Source of the DNA: Helicobacter_D sp964464895
GTDB taxonomy: Bacteria > Campylobacterota > Campylobacteria > Campylobacterales > Helicobacteraceae
Assembly (NCBI GenBank): GCA_964464895.1
Contig: CAYXGY010000001.1
Location: 500,351-564,350 of the forward strand
DNA length: 64,000 nucleotides
Reading direction: 5' to 3'
Positions 44,809-54,511 of the stretch are shown in pieces (the stretch's first letter is position 1; each line of letters starts with the position of its first letter). The notes under the pieces were generated by a model. That model made no database searches and had not been told where the DNA came from. It saw only the letters and a list, made by a program, of their open reading frames with translations. A program made the translations under genes and the position numbers.

Positions 44809-45321
44809 TTAAAAATTCAGCTTCACAAGATTCTTTGGAATTTTGACAACAACCTTTTGTACAAGCATAGATTCTGTATTGGTTGAGATTCCGCCCGCAT
44901 GGACATCAAGACTTTCAAAAACTGCAAGATTTCCCGGAAATAATTGAATGCTTGAAAGAAAAGGGCTAGAATGATATTCAATCAAATCACGCGCAGAATC
45001 TAAGGGATTTTTCACCTCGCATAAACTATTAGGCGCGACAAAAAAAATCTCTTTTCCGCGAACAACCATTTGAAAATCTACCATTTCACAATGGCTTTCA
45101 TAGAAAGCCTCTTTAGGCGTCTTTGTATTATAAGCTTGCTCAATTGCCCTTGCCCCACCCTCAAAATGCACAATAAACTCTTCTCCTGCTTTCAACGAAG
45201 TAATGCGCTCATACACTTCGCTATTCTCGTCTAATGCGTCAAAGAGATAACCAAAAACTTTGCTCAATACTTCGTTCTTTTTAAACTTGCTTGCTATATC
45301 TGGTAAATAGCCCAAAAACAT
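44809..45321 (-). CDS. YhcH/YjgK/YiaL-family protein
   Basis: A 170-aa cupin-like protein of the YhcH/YjgK/YiaL (DUF386) family, typified by the block YESHCEMVDFQMVVRGKEIFFVA and the metal-site FESLDVHAGG near residue 140. Relatives occur with sialic acid and other sugar catabolism genes, and their reaction is mostly unknown. Here it is the last gene of the tatA-argS-fabD-mqnB-sixA run (9 bp after sixA), so a sugar role is not supported by context. Confidence 0.85.
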   Translation of the reverse strand: MFLGYLPDIASKFKKNEVLSKVFGYLFDALDENSEVYERITSLKAGEEFIVHFEGGARAIEQAYNTKTPKEAFYESHCEMVDFQMVVRGKEIFFVAPNSLCEVKNPLDSARDLIEYHSSPFLSSIQLFPGNLAVFESLDVHAGGISTNTESMLVQKVVVKIPKNLVKLNF

Positions 45322-45330
45322 AGAATCCCT

Positions 45331-45798
45331 TTAGAAGTTATGCAAGCCCACAAGTAACCATTCTTGCTCTTTTTCTCGCTCTAGCTCTACAACGCAACCC
45401 TTACCCACATAGAGATTCAAAGTTCCTTTTGCGCAAATGAAACGCACAAATTCGCTAATGCTTGGCTCGTGCCCTACAACAACTAAGGTTTGCCAATCCT
45501 CTTCAATTTCCTCTTTATGTCCTAAAAATCCTTGCAATCCTTCGTCTGGATTGATGTTTGGATTCAAAAAAAATGTACTATGGGATTGCTTTTTGGCAAT
45601 ATATTTCGCGGTATCACACGCACGCAAAGCGAGTGATGAAATAATCGCATCGACATCGGGATATTTTTTTGCAATATATTTTGCAATCTGTTTTGCTTGT
45701 TTGACACCCTTTTTAGTCAATGGTCGTTTCAAATCATCTTCATCAGCCCATTTTTCTCTATTTGCCGCTTTTGCGTGACGCACTAAAATTAATCTCAT
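45331..45798 (-). CDS. sixA: SixA-type phosphohistidine phosphatase
   Basis: A 155-aa histidine phosphatase with the N-terminal RHAKA motif (His near residue 8 is phosphorylated), DLKRPLTKKGVKQA, and the second catalytic His in VVVGHEPSISEF (about 119). SixA removes phosphate from phosphohistidine in signalling or phosphotransferase proteins; the partner here is unknown. It lies 15 bp after mqnB. Confidence 0.88.
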   Translation of the reverse strand: MRLILVRHAKAANREKWADEDDLKRPLTKKGVKQAKQIAKYIAKKYPDVDAIISSLALRACDTAKYIAKKQSHSTFFLNPNINPDEGLQGFLGHKEEIEEDWQTLVVVGHEPSISEFVRFICAKGTLNLYVGKGCVVELEREKEQEWLLVGLHNF

Positions 45799-45813
45799 CT
45801 TTAATCTCCTTTA

Positions 45814-46494
45814 TTAAATTTTTTCTATCATTTTGATGACAAACGCAACATTTCTCTTGCCACTTTCTTCCTCGTTGTATTCTTTCAATTCCTCATCATT
45901 GACGCTATCTGATATGGTTCTAAGAATACAAAAAGGCACTTTAAGATTCGCGCACACTACCGCTACGCTTGCTCCCTCCATTTCTACCGCATCGGCTTGG
46001 AATGTCTCGCGTATCCATTGCTTTTTATCCTTTTGATTGACAAATTGGTCTCCTGAAGCAATAATACCCTCATAAATGGGGAATCCAAGCTCATTTGCAA
46101 CCTGTTTTACAATTTCATTTAAGGTAGAATCACTCTTAGTGAATGTCTCACTCTCTGGGATAAATCCACAAGGATAGCCAAAAATCGTTAAATCCACATC
46201 GTGCTGACACAGCTTGCTAGCAAAGAGCAAGTCTCCTACCTTATAAGCTGGATTAATCGCACCCGCGATTCCGTTGAAAACTATTTTTTCACAACCAAAA
46301 TGCAAAATCATACTACTAGCAGTTAAAGCAGAATGCACCTTACCGATACGACTTCGCGCAATGATTGCGGTTTTTCCTGCTAGTTGAATTTTATAAAAAG
46401 TATTCCCACCAAATTCTATTGTCTCATACTCCTTATAATGCGCTAGCAAAGGCGTAATTTCTTCTGGAAGAGCACCAATAATTCCAAGTGTCAT
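45814..46494 (-). CDS. mqnB: MTA/SAH/6-amino-6-deoxyfutalosine nucleosidase
   Basis: The 226-aa protein is of the Pfs/MTAN family: MTLGIIGALPEEITPLL, FNGIAGAINPAYKVGDLLFAS and the active-site region VEMEGASVAVVCANLKVPFCILRTISDSVN. It removes adenine from methylthioadenosine and S-adenosylhomocysteine and, in Helicobacter and Campylobacter, from 6-amino-6-deoxyfutalosine in menaquinone synthesis. ATG 46494 (AAAGGA upstream) is preferred over a longer frame to 46530. It starts one base after the fabD stop; H. pylori also has HP0089-HP0090 paired. Confidence 0.93.
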   Translation of the reverse strand: MTLGIIGALPEEITPLLAHYKEYETIEFGGNTFYKIQLAGKTAIIARSRIGKVHSALTASSMILHFGCEKIVFNGIAGAINPAYKVGDLLFASKLCQHDVDLTIFGYPCGFIPESETFTKSDSTLNEIVKQVANELGFPIYEGIIASGDQFVNQKDKKQWIRETFQADAVEMEGASVAVVCANLKVPFCILRTISDSVNDEELKEYNEEESGKRNVAFVIKMIEKI

Positions 46495-46495
46495 C

Positions 46496-47416
46496 TTAAT
46501 CCTTTTGCAAAAAGTCTTGAATCTCTGCATAAGTCTGCAAAGAAATCGTCTCTTTTGGGCTCAATCTTTTGTTTAAGCCCTTGAGAACATTACCACCACA
46601 TTCTATGAAACCCTCAATCTTTGCATCATTTTCGCGAATGGATTGCTTATAAAGCACAGGTGAAACTAACTGCTCTGCTAGCAATTCTAATGCTTGCGCT
46701 TTGTTTTGATAGGGCTTTGCATTTACATTTGAAATAATTGGGAAATCAAAAGAATCCTTGAGTGCCTCTTCTAATAACACTTTAAAGTCTGCGCACATTC
46801 CCTCCAAAATTGGACAATGGCTCGCCACAGACATTGGAAGCATTAAGGCGCGTTTCGCACCAAGCCCTTTAATCTCCACTTCCAAAGTCAATAAATCCTC
46901 TTTGCTTCCTGCAAGCACCATTTGCCCATCACCATTATAATTGGCACACCATACCTTAAGCCCTCTATTGCGTTTTTTGGTGCAAAACTCCTCTAGGATT
47001 CCATCTTCTAACCCGAGCACAACCATCATTCCTGCCACTTTCTTTTTGCAAGATTCTTCCATTAAATAGCCGCGTTTGCTCACGAGCGAAATGGCTTGTT
47101 CAAAGCTCAAAGCCCCACTTGCACAAAGTGCGCTAAATTCTCCCAAAGAATGCCCCAAACCAAAAGCAATTTTACCTTTTATCTTGGGAAAAATCAGCGA
47201 AAACACGCTATAACTCACTAACAAAATTGCAGGTTGTGTATATTGTGTCAAATTTAATTTCTGATTCTCTTCAAAACAAAGTTGCACCATATCTTCTTTT
47301 AAAATATCACTTGTTTGTTCAAAATATCGTCTCACTTCTGCGCTATTATCAAACAAATCTTTGCCCATTCCGATACTTTGACTCCCCTGACCAGGAAAAA
47401 TCACTGCTTTACTCAA
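46496..47416 (-). CDS. fabD: Malonyl-CoA:ACP transacylase
   Basis: FabD loads malonate onto acyl carrier protein for fatty acid synthesis. The protein (306 aa) begins SKAVIFPGQGSQSIGMGKDLF and has the nucleophile Ser in GHSLGEFSALCASG (about residue 94) and the catalytic His in SVASHCPIL (about 203). The start is TTG 47416 with AAAGGAG 5 nt upstream; longer frames to 47464 run into argS. It is the third gene of the tatA operon. Confidence 0.94.
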   Translation of the reverse strand: MSKAVIFPGQGSQSIGMGKDLFDNSAEVRRYFEQTSDILKEDMVQLCFEENQKLNLTQYTQPAILLVSYSVFSLIFPKIKGKIAFGLGHSLGEFSALCASGALSFEQAISLVSKRGYLMEESCKKKVAGMMVVLGLEDGILEEFCTKKRNRGLKVWCANYNGDGQMVLAGSKEDLLTLEVEIKGLGAKRALMLPMSVASHCPILEGMCADFKVLLEEALKDSFDFPIISNVNAKPYQNKAQALELLAEQLVSPVLYKQSIRENDAKIEGFIECGGNVLKGLNKRLSPKETISLQTYAEIQDFLQKD

Positions 47417-47426
47417 ATTCACTCCT

Positions 47427-49034
47427 TTACATACTTTTTTTAGCGGTAATACCAAGTAGCGCAAGTCCCAAATTCAAAGTCTCTACAACCACCACCAATA
47501 CCTTTAAAATCTGCTCCTCTTTGGCAGTATTTAGAATCTTTGTTTCATTATAGAATCGGTGAAATTCTCCTGCAAGCACCTTGAGAAAATCCACTACCTT
47601 ATTGGGTGCGCGTTGGGCAAACGCATCGGATAAAACCTTATCAAGCCCAAGAGAAAGTACCAACAAATCACGCAAACTTGCGTCCATTCCCTTTAATGAT
47701 TCTATATATTGTTCCTTTGTGAAATTTTTATAATCTTGCATACTAAAATTAGATTTAGAAAAAAGCGTATGAATGCGGGCGTGCGCATAGTTGATATAAT
47801 ACACGGGGTTGCTAGAATCTTGCTTCTTTAGCTCTTCTATGTCAAATTCCAAATGTGTATCCGCCTTTTTGCTTAAAAAAATCAATCGCAACGCGTCTGC
47901 ACCTACTTCTTCTACGATTTCTTTCATTAGGATAAAATTACCCGCACGCTTACTCATTTTATAAGCTTCTCCACCTTTTAACAAAGCAACCATTTGAGAC
48001 AAAAGCACTTCTAATTTATCACTCTGATAACCCAAAAAAGCAATTGCGGCTTTGACGCGTGCAATATAGCCGTGATGGTCTGCTCCCCAGATATTAATAT
48101 ATCGTTCAAAAGGACGGGCGAATTTATTGCTATGATAAATAATATCGCCTGCAAGATAGGTTGGCTCTCCATTCTCACGCACGATTACGCGGTCTTTTTC
48201 ATCGCCATATTTGCTAGATTTTAACCATAGCTTACCCTCTTGCTCATAGACACCAGAATGCGCCTTGAGTGATTGCAATGTAGAATCCCAATATTTAAAA
48301 AGCTCCTTTTCGCTGACATAATGGTCAAACACGATTCCAACTTGCGCTAAATTTGCTTGGATTTCTTCTAGCATTTTGTCTTTTCCAAAGCTACTTAATG
48401 TTGCAATGCTAGAGGGATTCTCAAAAACTTTCATTCCCAAAGAATCCTTTGCTTCTTTTGCTAAGTCTATGATATATTCGCCTTTATAACAATCCTCTAG
48501 CAATGCACAAGACTCACCCAAAAACAAATTGCGCCCAGCATAATAAATAGACTTGCCTAGATTTTCTATTTGCGTGCCTGCATCATTGATATAATATTCT
48601 GTCGTGATACAAAAGCCCAAAAATCTACCAATACGCGCCAAACTATCGCCAAAGATTGCACCCCGAGCGTGTCCAATATGCAAAGGACCTGTGGGATTTG
48701 CGCTCACATATTCTAATAAAATATGCTCGGTGGTGTTTTGCGATTCTGTTTTCTTGGAATCTTGTTGCAAAAATTTCCACCCACATTCAGCCAAAAACTC
48801 ATCACTCAAACTAAAATTCACATAGCCATTCATCACATTCACACTTGCAATTTGTGGCAGAATCTCTAATTTTTGTGCAAATTCTTGAGCAATGACTTGC
48901 GGGTTTTGACGCAAAGTCTTGGCAAAACTAAAAGTTGGCAACGCAAAATGACCGAACTTTTTATCACGTGGTTTTTCTAAAACGCTAGAAACCCCTAGAG
49001 CCTCATCTACAATTTGTTTAATGTTTTGTGTCAT
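47427..49034 (-). CDS. argS: Arginyl-tRNA synthetase
   Basis: Class I synthetase for tRNA-Arg, 535 aa. An N-terminal additional domain (about 1-90) is followed by the HIGH motif in GPLHIGHARGAIFGDSLAR (about 115), the catalytic core with GADHHGYIARVKAA, KMSKRAGNFI (about 353) and the helical anticodon domain. It starts 3 nt after the tatA stop. Confidence 0.96.
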   Translation of the reverse strand: MTQNIKQIVDEALGVSSVLEKPRDKKFGHFALPTFSFAKTLRQNPQVIAQEFAQKLEILPQIASVNVMNGYVNFSLSDEFLAECGWKFLQQDSKKTESQNTTEHILLEYVSANPTGPLHIGHARGAIFGDSLARIGRFLGFCITTEYYINDAGTQIENLGKSIYYAGRNLFLGESCALLEDCYKGEYIIDLAKEAKDSLGMKVFENPSSIATLSSFGKDKMLEEIQANLAQVGIVFDHYVSEKELFKYWDSTLQSLKAHSGVYEQEGKLWLKSSKYGDEKDRVIVRENGEPTYLAGDIIYHSNKFARPFERYINIWGADHHGYIARVKAAIAFLGYQSDKLEVLLSQMVALLKGGEAYKMSKRAGNFILMKEIVEEVGADALRLIFLSKKADTHLEFDIEELKKQDSSNPVYYINYAHARIHTLFSKSNFSMQDYKNFTKEQYIESLKGMDASLRDLLVLSLGLDKVLSDAFAQRAPNKVVDFLKVLAGEFHRFYNETKILNTAKEEQILKVLVVVVETLNLGLALLGITAKKSM

Positions 49035-49037
49035 TCA

Positions 49038-49259
49038 CTATACTTTGGTAGTTTCATTAGTGGAGTTTGCGACAGATTCTTTTTTGTCTTGCTCAATTTT
49101 GGTTTGTGTGGTGCTTTCTTCCTCATCTTCTTTGACGGCTTTTTTGAAATTTTTGATTCCAGAGCCTAAGCCTTTAGCCAAATCTGGAATCTTTTTTGCT
49201 CCAAACAATACAACAATAATTAACAGCACAATGAGCAACTGCTGAACACTTGGCATCAT
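49038..49259 (-). CDS. tatA: Twin-arginine translocase subunit TatA
   Basis: TatA forms the pore of the Tat pathway, which exports folded proteins such as NapA and NapG of this window. The 73-aa protein has one N-terminal helix (VQQLLIVLLIIVVLFG), the hinge FGAKKIPDLAKGLGSGIKNFKKA and an acidic polar tail. ATG 49259 with AAAGGA 7 nt upstream is chosen; the frame extends back to 49322 without a site. First gene of the argS operon. Confidence 0.94.
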   Translation of the reverse strand: MMPSVQQLLIVLLIIVVLFGAKKIPDLAKGLGSGIKNFKKAVKEDEEESTTQTKIEQDKKESVANSTNETTKV

Positions 49260-49471
49260 TATCAAATCCTTTTTCGTTATGAAATTTTGCAGATTATAGC
49301 ATAATTCCTCTTGCAACTTCAAAACACAAAAATTTTAGATTCAATTTTTGGCTTAGTGTTACCAATATTCAAAATTATTACTAAGTTGCCATAGATATTT
49401 ATAATATTCAATAAAAATTAAATTTGTTTAAGTTATAGTCTTTTAAGCATTATTTCAAAAAGGATTTGGGA

Positions 49472-51421
49472 ATGAAATTATCTTTAAGTTTAAAGGCAAC
49501 TTTGAGCATTACACTCACCGCAATTATTGGATTTCTAGTTTTCGGACTCTTACAATATCAAAGCACAAAGACAAGCACACTACAAACAGAGGAAAAGAGC
49601 TATCAAGGCAAACTAAATTCTATCCAATTGCTACTCGTTTCTTACATTACAGAAAAACAAGAAGCAATCAATCGTCTCAAAGATGAAATTGCTAACCAAA
49701 TTGATAATGAGACAGCAATCGCTAAAAGCTTGGAATTGGTTGAAAAAACAGGCGGATTTAACCTTGTATATTTTGGCGTAGAAACCAATGGTAGAATGCT
49801 ACGTAGCAATGGAAACCACGTATTTCCAGAGAGTGGCTATGACCCGCGCAAACGCAGTTGGTATTATGATACCAAAGCACAAAATAAACCCATTATCTTA
49901 AATCACGCTTGGTTGCAAGCAAGCAAAAAGCTCCCTGTTTTTGGATTTGGCGCACCACTATCTCACAATGGCAATTTTTATGGCGTGGTGAGTGGAGACA
50001 TTGCACTCAAACCCCTCAACGATTATTTAGAATCTTTACAAAAAAACGAACACTTTACAATCTTTGCGACAGACCCGAGTGGGCAGATTATTCTTTCTCA
50101 AAACCCCGATGAAATCCTAAATCAAAGTGAAATTTCTAAATTATTAGTAGAAAAGTCCAAAAACAATCAAAACAAATTCCTTTTCTTTGAACAAGAGAAA
50201 CAAAGTAGATTTGGTATCTGTTCTTCTAACCCTTTAACCGAATGGAATGTGTGTTTAGTTGGGGACAAAAATATACTCTACCAACACATTCGCGAAAACA
50301 CTACTTTTCTAGTGATTTCGCTCCTTGTATTTGCAATTGCACTCATCGTGCTTATCAATATTCTTATGCGCGTTATTTTAAAACCCATTAAAACTTTGCG
50401 TAAAGGGATTTTAGATTTCTTTGATTATTTGCACTCCAAAACCACAAGCGTCAAACCATTGCACATTAATACACGCGATGAGCTCGGAGAAATGGCGAGA
50501 GTGATTAGTGCCAACATTAAAGAAATTCAAACCAACCTAGAAAAAGAACGCACTTGTGTGCAAGAAACATTAAAATCGCTTGAGTATGCTAAAGAGGGTG
50601 ATTTCAGATGCTTTATAGAAACCGAATGCAACAATAAACAACTCAACAATATCAAGCTTTATCTCAACCAAACACTTCAAGACCTCAACCAAAACTTTGA
50701 AACAATTGAAAGAGCCCTAGAAACATTCAAGACAGATGATTTTACACATATTGCAGAAACAAATGAGAGTAAAGGCGCATTGCTTCGTGTAGTAGAAAAT
50801 ATTAATGACCTAGGACGTTATATTCAAAATATGCTCAAAACTTCTAGCAAAATTGCCCATAATCTCAAGGTACATTCTAACGCCCTACAAGAACGTGTCA
50901 AAAATCTTCAAGCTTCCGCACACGCTCAAGCGCAATCCTTAGAACAAACAAGTATTGCCGTAGATGGAATCACAGATTCTATACAAAATGTCGCTAATAA
51001 AAGCAGTGAGGTGATTCAACAAAGTGATGATATTAGAAGCGTTGTAAATGTCATCAAAGACATTGCAGACCAAACAAACTTACTTGCCCTCAATGCTGCG
51101 ATTGAAGCTGCAAGGGCTGGAGAACACGGAAGAGGATTCGCAGTTGTTGCCGATGAAGTCCGAAAGCTAGCAGAGAGAACAGGAAAATCCTTAAGCGAGA
51201 TTGAGGCAAATGTCAATGTCTTGGTGCAAGGTATTAATGAGATGAGTGAATCTATCAAGGAAGAAACACAAAGCGTAGAGAAAATCAGCTCTGCCGTAGA
51301 AAAACTAGAACAACTAGCACAAGAAAACGAATCTATCGCAAATTCTTGTGCCGATATTTCTAATGTTGTAGATAATCTAGCAACTGAAGTGCTAAACGAA
51401 ACGGATAATAAGAAATTTTAA
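49472..51421 (+). CDS. Methyl-accepting chemotaxis protein with Cache sensor
   Basis: Transmembrane chemoreceptor of 649 aa. It has a first membrane helix (about 8-28), a periplasmic double-Cache sensor (about 32-270, containing YDPRKRSWYYDTKAQNKPI), a second helix (about 275-297), HAMP (about 298-350) and the cytoplasmic signalling hairpin with tip IADQTNLLALNAAIEAARAG (about 530-550). The ligand, probably a small organic acid or amino acid, cannot be given. It lacks a C-terminal CheR-tethering pentapeptide. ATG 49472 has AAGGA 7 nt upstream. Confidence 0.95.
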   Translation: MKLSLSLKATLSITLTAIIGFLVFGLLQYQSTKTSTLQTEEKSYQGKLNSIQLLLVSYITEKQEAINRLKDEIANQIDNETAIAKSLELVEKTGGFNLVYFGVETNGRMLRSNGNHVFPESGYDPRKRSWYYDTKAQNKPIILNHAWLQASKKLPVFGFGAPLSHNGNFYGVVSGDIALKPLNDYLESLQKNEHFTIFATDPSGQIILSQNPDEILNQSEISKLLVEKSKNNQNKFLFFEQEKQSRFGICSSNPLTEWNVCLVGDKNILYQHIRENTTFLVISLLVFAIALIVLINILMRVILKPIKTLRKGILDFFDYLHSKTTSVKPLHINTRDELGEMARVISANIKEIQTNLEKERTCVQETLKSLEYAKEGDFRCFIETECNNKQLNNIKLYLNQTLQDLNQNFETIERALETFKTDDFTHIAETNESKGALLRVVENINDLGRYIQNMLKTSSKIAHNLKVHSNALQERVKNLQASAHAQAQSLEQTSIAVDGITDSIQNVANKSSEVIQQSDDIRSVVNVIKDIADQTNLLALNAAIEAARAGEHGRGFAVVADEVRKLAERTGKSLSEIEANVNVLVQGINEMSESIKEETQSVEKISSAVEKLEQLAQENESIANSCADISNVVDNLATEVLNETDNKKF

Positions 51422-51457
51422 GCTAGGCGGGGAATCCTTAAGATTCCATTCCTAGCT
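51421..51457. terminator. Bidirectional hairpin between chemoreceptor and uvrA
   Basis: Outer stem AGCTAGG/CCTAGCT (51421-51427, 51451-51457) encloses an inner stem GGAATC/GATTCC (51431-51436, 51442-51447). It lies between two convergent stop codons, overlapping the end of uvrA. The T-run is weak. Confidence 0.5.
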
Positions 51458-54296
51458 CTTTAGCCAAAAATCTCCCCGTATGGCTAGCGGTTTTTTTATG
51501 TCTTTTTGCGATTCTCTCTGGCGAGCCACTATCTACAATCGTGCCCCCATTGTTTCCACCCTCTGGTCCAATGTCAAGGATAAAATCCGCATTTTTGATA
51601 ATGTCCAAATTATGCTCAATCACAATGACACTATTTCCTAAATCTGTCAAATGATGCAACACACGCGTCAGTCTATCTACATCGGCAAAATGCAAGCCTG
51701 TCGTTGGCTCATCTAAGATATAAAGTGTTTTCCCTGTATCCTTGCGACTTAATTCTTTTGCAAGTTTAATGCGTTGCGCTTCACCTCCACTAAGAGTAAC
51801 CGCATTTTGCCCCAAAGTGATATAGCCTAGCCCGACATCTTGCAAAGTCTTGAGTTTTTGATAGATTCTTGGAATCTTAGAAAAAAACTCGCACGCCTCA
51901 TCTACGCTTAATGCTAGCACTTGTGCTATATTTTTGCCTCTATATTCTACTTCTAAAGTTTGTGTATTGTAACGCGTTCCTCTACACGCATCACATTTTA
52001 CCATAATATCGGGCAGGAAGTGCATTTCAATCTTAATCTCTCCCTCACCCATACATTTTTCACACCTTCCTCCCTTGACATTGAAGCTAAAACGACTGAT
52101 ACCATAATTACGAATCTGTGCCTCTTTAGTCTGCGCAAAAATCTGTCGAATCTCGTCCATCGCACCCGTATAAGTTGCAGGATTAGAACGTGGAGTGCGC
52201 CCAATTGGGCTTTGGTCTAAATAAATCACTTTGTCTAATTGTTCTAAACCTACAATCTCTACTCCATCTACTTTTTTTACTTTTTTGCGATTATTGAGCA
52301 ATTCTTGGGCGACAGGGAGCAAAGTTTGCAACACAAGAGAGCTTTTACCACTTCCACTCACGCCCGTTACACACACGAAATTTCTTAAAGGAATCTTGAC
52401 ATTTAAATTATGAATATTATTGATATTGACATTCAAAATTTCAATCCATTCCTCTTGACTGCGGCGGACAAAATATTCTATCTTTTTCTCTCCATTGAGA
52501 TATTGTGCCGTCTGTGTTTTGCTCTTAAGTAATTGCGTAAGATTCCCACTAAAGACGACTTCACCCCCATATTTCCCGGCACCTGGTCCAATATCTACAA
52601 TGAAATCTGCGTGCTCAATCGTCTCCTTATCGTGCTCTACAACAATGACAGAATTACCCTTTTGCTGCAAATTTCTCAATGTTTTAATCAGTTTTAATGT
52701 ATCACGTTCGTGCAAACCAATACTTGGCTCATCTAACACATACATTACGCCTGTTAATCCGCTACCAATTTGACTTGCAATTCTAATTCGTTGCGATTCT
52801 CCCCCACTAATACTACGCGCATCGCGTCCCAAACTTAAATACCCAAGCCCCACATCATAAAGAAAATAAAGTCGCTCGCAGATTTCCTTTAGAATCGGAG
52901 CGGCAATCATCGCACTTTGCGTATCTAAATGAGAAAAATTTGCAGGATTGGCAAAAAACCCATAACATTCCTCAATGGGCAAATCCAACAAATCCCCAAT
53001 CGTCTTGTTGGCGACTTTGACCGCTAGACTTTGTGGCTGCAAACGATGTCCCCCACAATCCTCACAGACTTTTTCGCTCATATAATCGCCTAAATCTTTG
53101 TTATCTTTAAACATATCATAAGCAATAGAAATCACCCCCGCCCAAGGACGTTTCAATTTAGAACTTTTCCAACTAAATTCTACTTCCTCTTGGCTTCCAT
53201 ATAGCACTAACTTCTGCTGATATTCGCTCAAATCCTCAAAGGCTGCTTTAGGGTTGATGCCATTTGCCAAGCAAAAAGCACGGAAGAGCTCATTATAATA
53301 GCTCTTATTAAAACCATAAATAATCTTGATTCCTCCCTCACTTAAAGGCAAACTAGAATGCACTACCTTTTTGGTATCAATCATATAACGAATCCCTAAA
53401 CCATCGCATTTAGAACAAGCACCTTTAGGGGAATTAAACGAAAAGCTAAGCGGTTCTAATGGGCTAAAGGAAACCTTGCAATCAAAGCAAGCCAAATGCT
53501 CACTATAATGCACCAAAGTAGGCTTGGATTCTTTATTTTCAGGCAGAATCTCAATTTCTACTTCACCATAAGATTCTTTCAATGCCTTCTCAATATCCTC
53601 TGCGATTCTGTCTTTGTTTGCTGCACTGACGACCACGCGGTCTATAACGACTTTAATCGTGTGCTTCTTGGTTTTAGAAAGACTGATTTCCTCATCTAAA
53701 CGCACCAAGACACCATTAATCTGCGCCCTGATATATCCCTTTTGGCGTAAGGATTCTAATTTATCATTAAAAGTTCCCTTTTTTTCGCGGATAATTGGGG
53801 CTAAAATCAAAATCTTAGAACCCTCTTTGATTTTCAAAACTTCTGCGATAATATCACTCGCACTCATCTTGGAGATTGGCTTGCCACACAAATGACAATG
53901 TTGCACACCTATACGCGCAAAAAGCAAGCGCAAATAATCATAAATCTCTGTAATCGTTCCTACTGTGGAACGTGGATTCTTGCTTGTCGTCTTTTGGTCA
54001 ATCGCAATCGCTGGAGTGAGCCCCTCTATTTTATCTACATCGGGCTTGCCGATTTTGTCCAAAAATTGCCTTGCATAGCTTGAAAGGGATTCTATGTATC
54101 TTCGCTGCCCTTCGGCATAAAGCGTGTCAAATGCCAAAGTGCTCTTACCGCTTCCACTAAGCCCTGTTAAGATAACAAGTTTATTTTTGGGAATACTCAA
54201 ACTAATATTTTTTAAATTATTTTCTTTTGCATTCGTGATGATAATATGGTCAAGTGGCGTTGGTGTCGTAAGTTGAGATTTGGTTTTTGAATCCAT
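51438..54296 (-). CDS. uvrA: Excinuclease ABC subunit A
   Basis: UvrA finds helix-distorting DNA damage and loads UvrB. The 952-aa protein contains two ABC ATPase modules (Walker A GLSGSGKSTLAFDTL near residue 40 and GVSGSGKSSLVLQTL near 640; signatures SGGESQRIRIA and SGGEAQRIKLA) and zinc-binding Cys pairs (CHLCGKP, CDGLG, CEKCMGEGE, CDACRGTRY). Length is standard. ATG has AAGG 7 nt upstream. It is convergent with the chemoreceptor and divergent from htpG. Confidence 0.97.
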   Translation of the reverse strand: MDSKTKSQLTTPTPLDHIIITNAKENNLKNISLSIPKNKLVILTGLSGSGKSTLAFDTLYAEGQRRYIESLSSYARQFLDKIGKPDVDKIEGLTPAIAIDQKTTSKNPRSTVGTITEIYDYLRLLFARIGVQHCHLCGKPISKMSASDIIAEVLKIKEGSKILILAPIIREKKGTFNDKLESLRQKGYIRAQINGVLVRLDEEISLSKTKKHTIKVVIDRVVVSAANKDRIAEDIEKALKESYGEVEIEILPENKESKPTLVHYSEHLACFDCKVSFSPLEPLSFSFNSPKGACSKCDGLGIRYMIDTKKVVHSSLPLSEGGIKIIYGFNKSYYNELFRAFCLANGINPKAAFEDLSEYQQKLVLYGSQEEVEFSWKSSKLKRPWAGVISIAYDMFKDNKDLGDYMSEKVCEDCGGHRLQPQSLAVKVANKTIGDLLDLPIEECYGFFANPANFSHLDTQSAMIAAPILKEICERLYFLYDVGLGYLSLGRDARSISGGESQRIRIASQIGSGLTGVMYVLDEPSIGLHERDTLKLIKTLRNLQQKGNSVIVVEHDKETIEHADFIVDIGPGAGKYGGEVVFSGNLTQLLKSKTQTAQYLNGEKKIEYFVRRSQEEWIEILNVNINNIHNLNVKIPLRNFVCVTGVSGSGKSSLVLQTLLPVAQELLNNRKKVKKVDGVEIVGLEQLDKVIYLDQSPIGRTPRSNPATYTGAMDEIRQIFAQTKEAQIRNYGISRFSFNVKGGRCEKCMGEGEIKIEMHFLPDIMVKCDACRGTRYNTQTLEVEYRGKNIAQVLALSVDEACEFFSKIPRIYQKLKTLQDVGLGYITLGQNAVTLSGGEAQRIKLAKELSRKDTGKTLYILDEPTTGLHFADVDRLTRVLHHLTDLGNSVIVIEHNLDIIKNADFILDIGPEGGNNGGTIVDSGSPERIAKRHKKTASHTGRFLAKELGMES

Positions 54297-54449
54297 AATA
54301 AACCTTTTTGACTCGTCTAAATTAAATCACTGATTATAACAAAATCCGATAAATTTAGACAAATAAATTAAAGTGCAGGCTTAGATTCTTTGTGATTATA
54401 CTTGATATAAATGCAATAATAAAACTTGATAGTAGTAATATAAAGTTTA

Positions 54450-54477
54450 TTGACATTCTTAAAACTTCTGCTATAAT
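54450..54477 (+). promoter_or_regulatory. Consensus sigma-70 promoter of htpG
   Basis: TTGACA (54450-54455), 16-bp spacer, TATAAT (54472-54477), 35 bp before the htpG ATG. Most Campylobacterota promoters lack a recognisable -35 box, so this is strong. Upstream two direct ACTTGATA repeats (54400-54407, 54424-54431) may bind a regulator. Confidence 0.75.
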
Positions 54478-54511
54478 TTCGCCCAAATTTTAATCACTCA
54501 AAGGAAAAATA

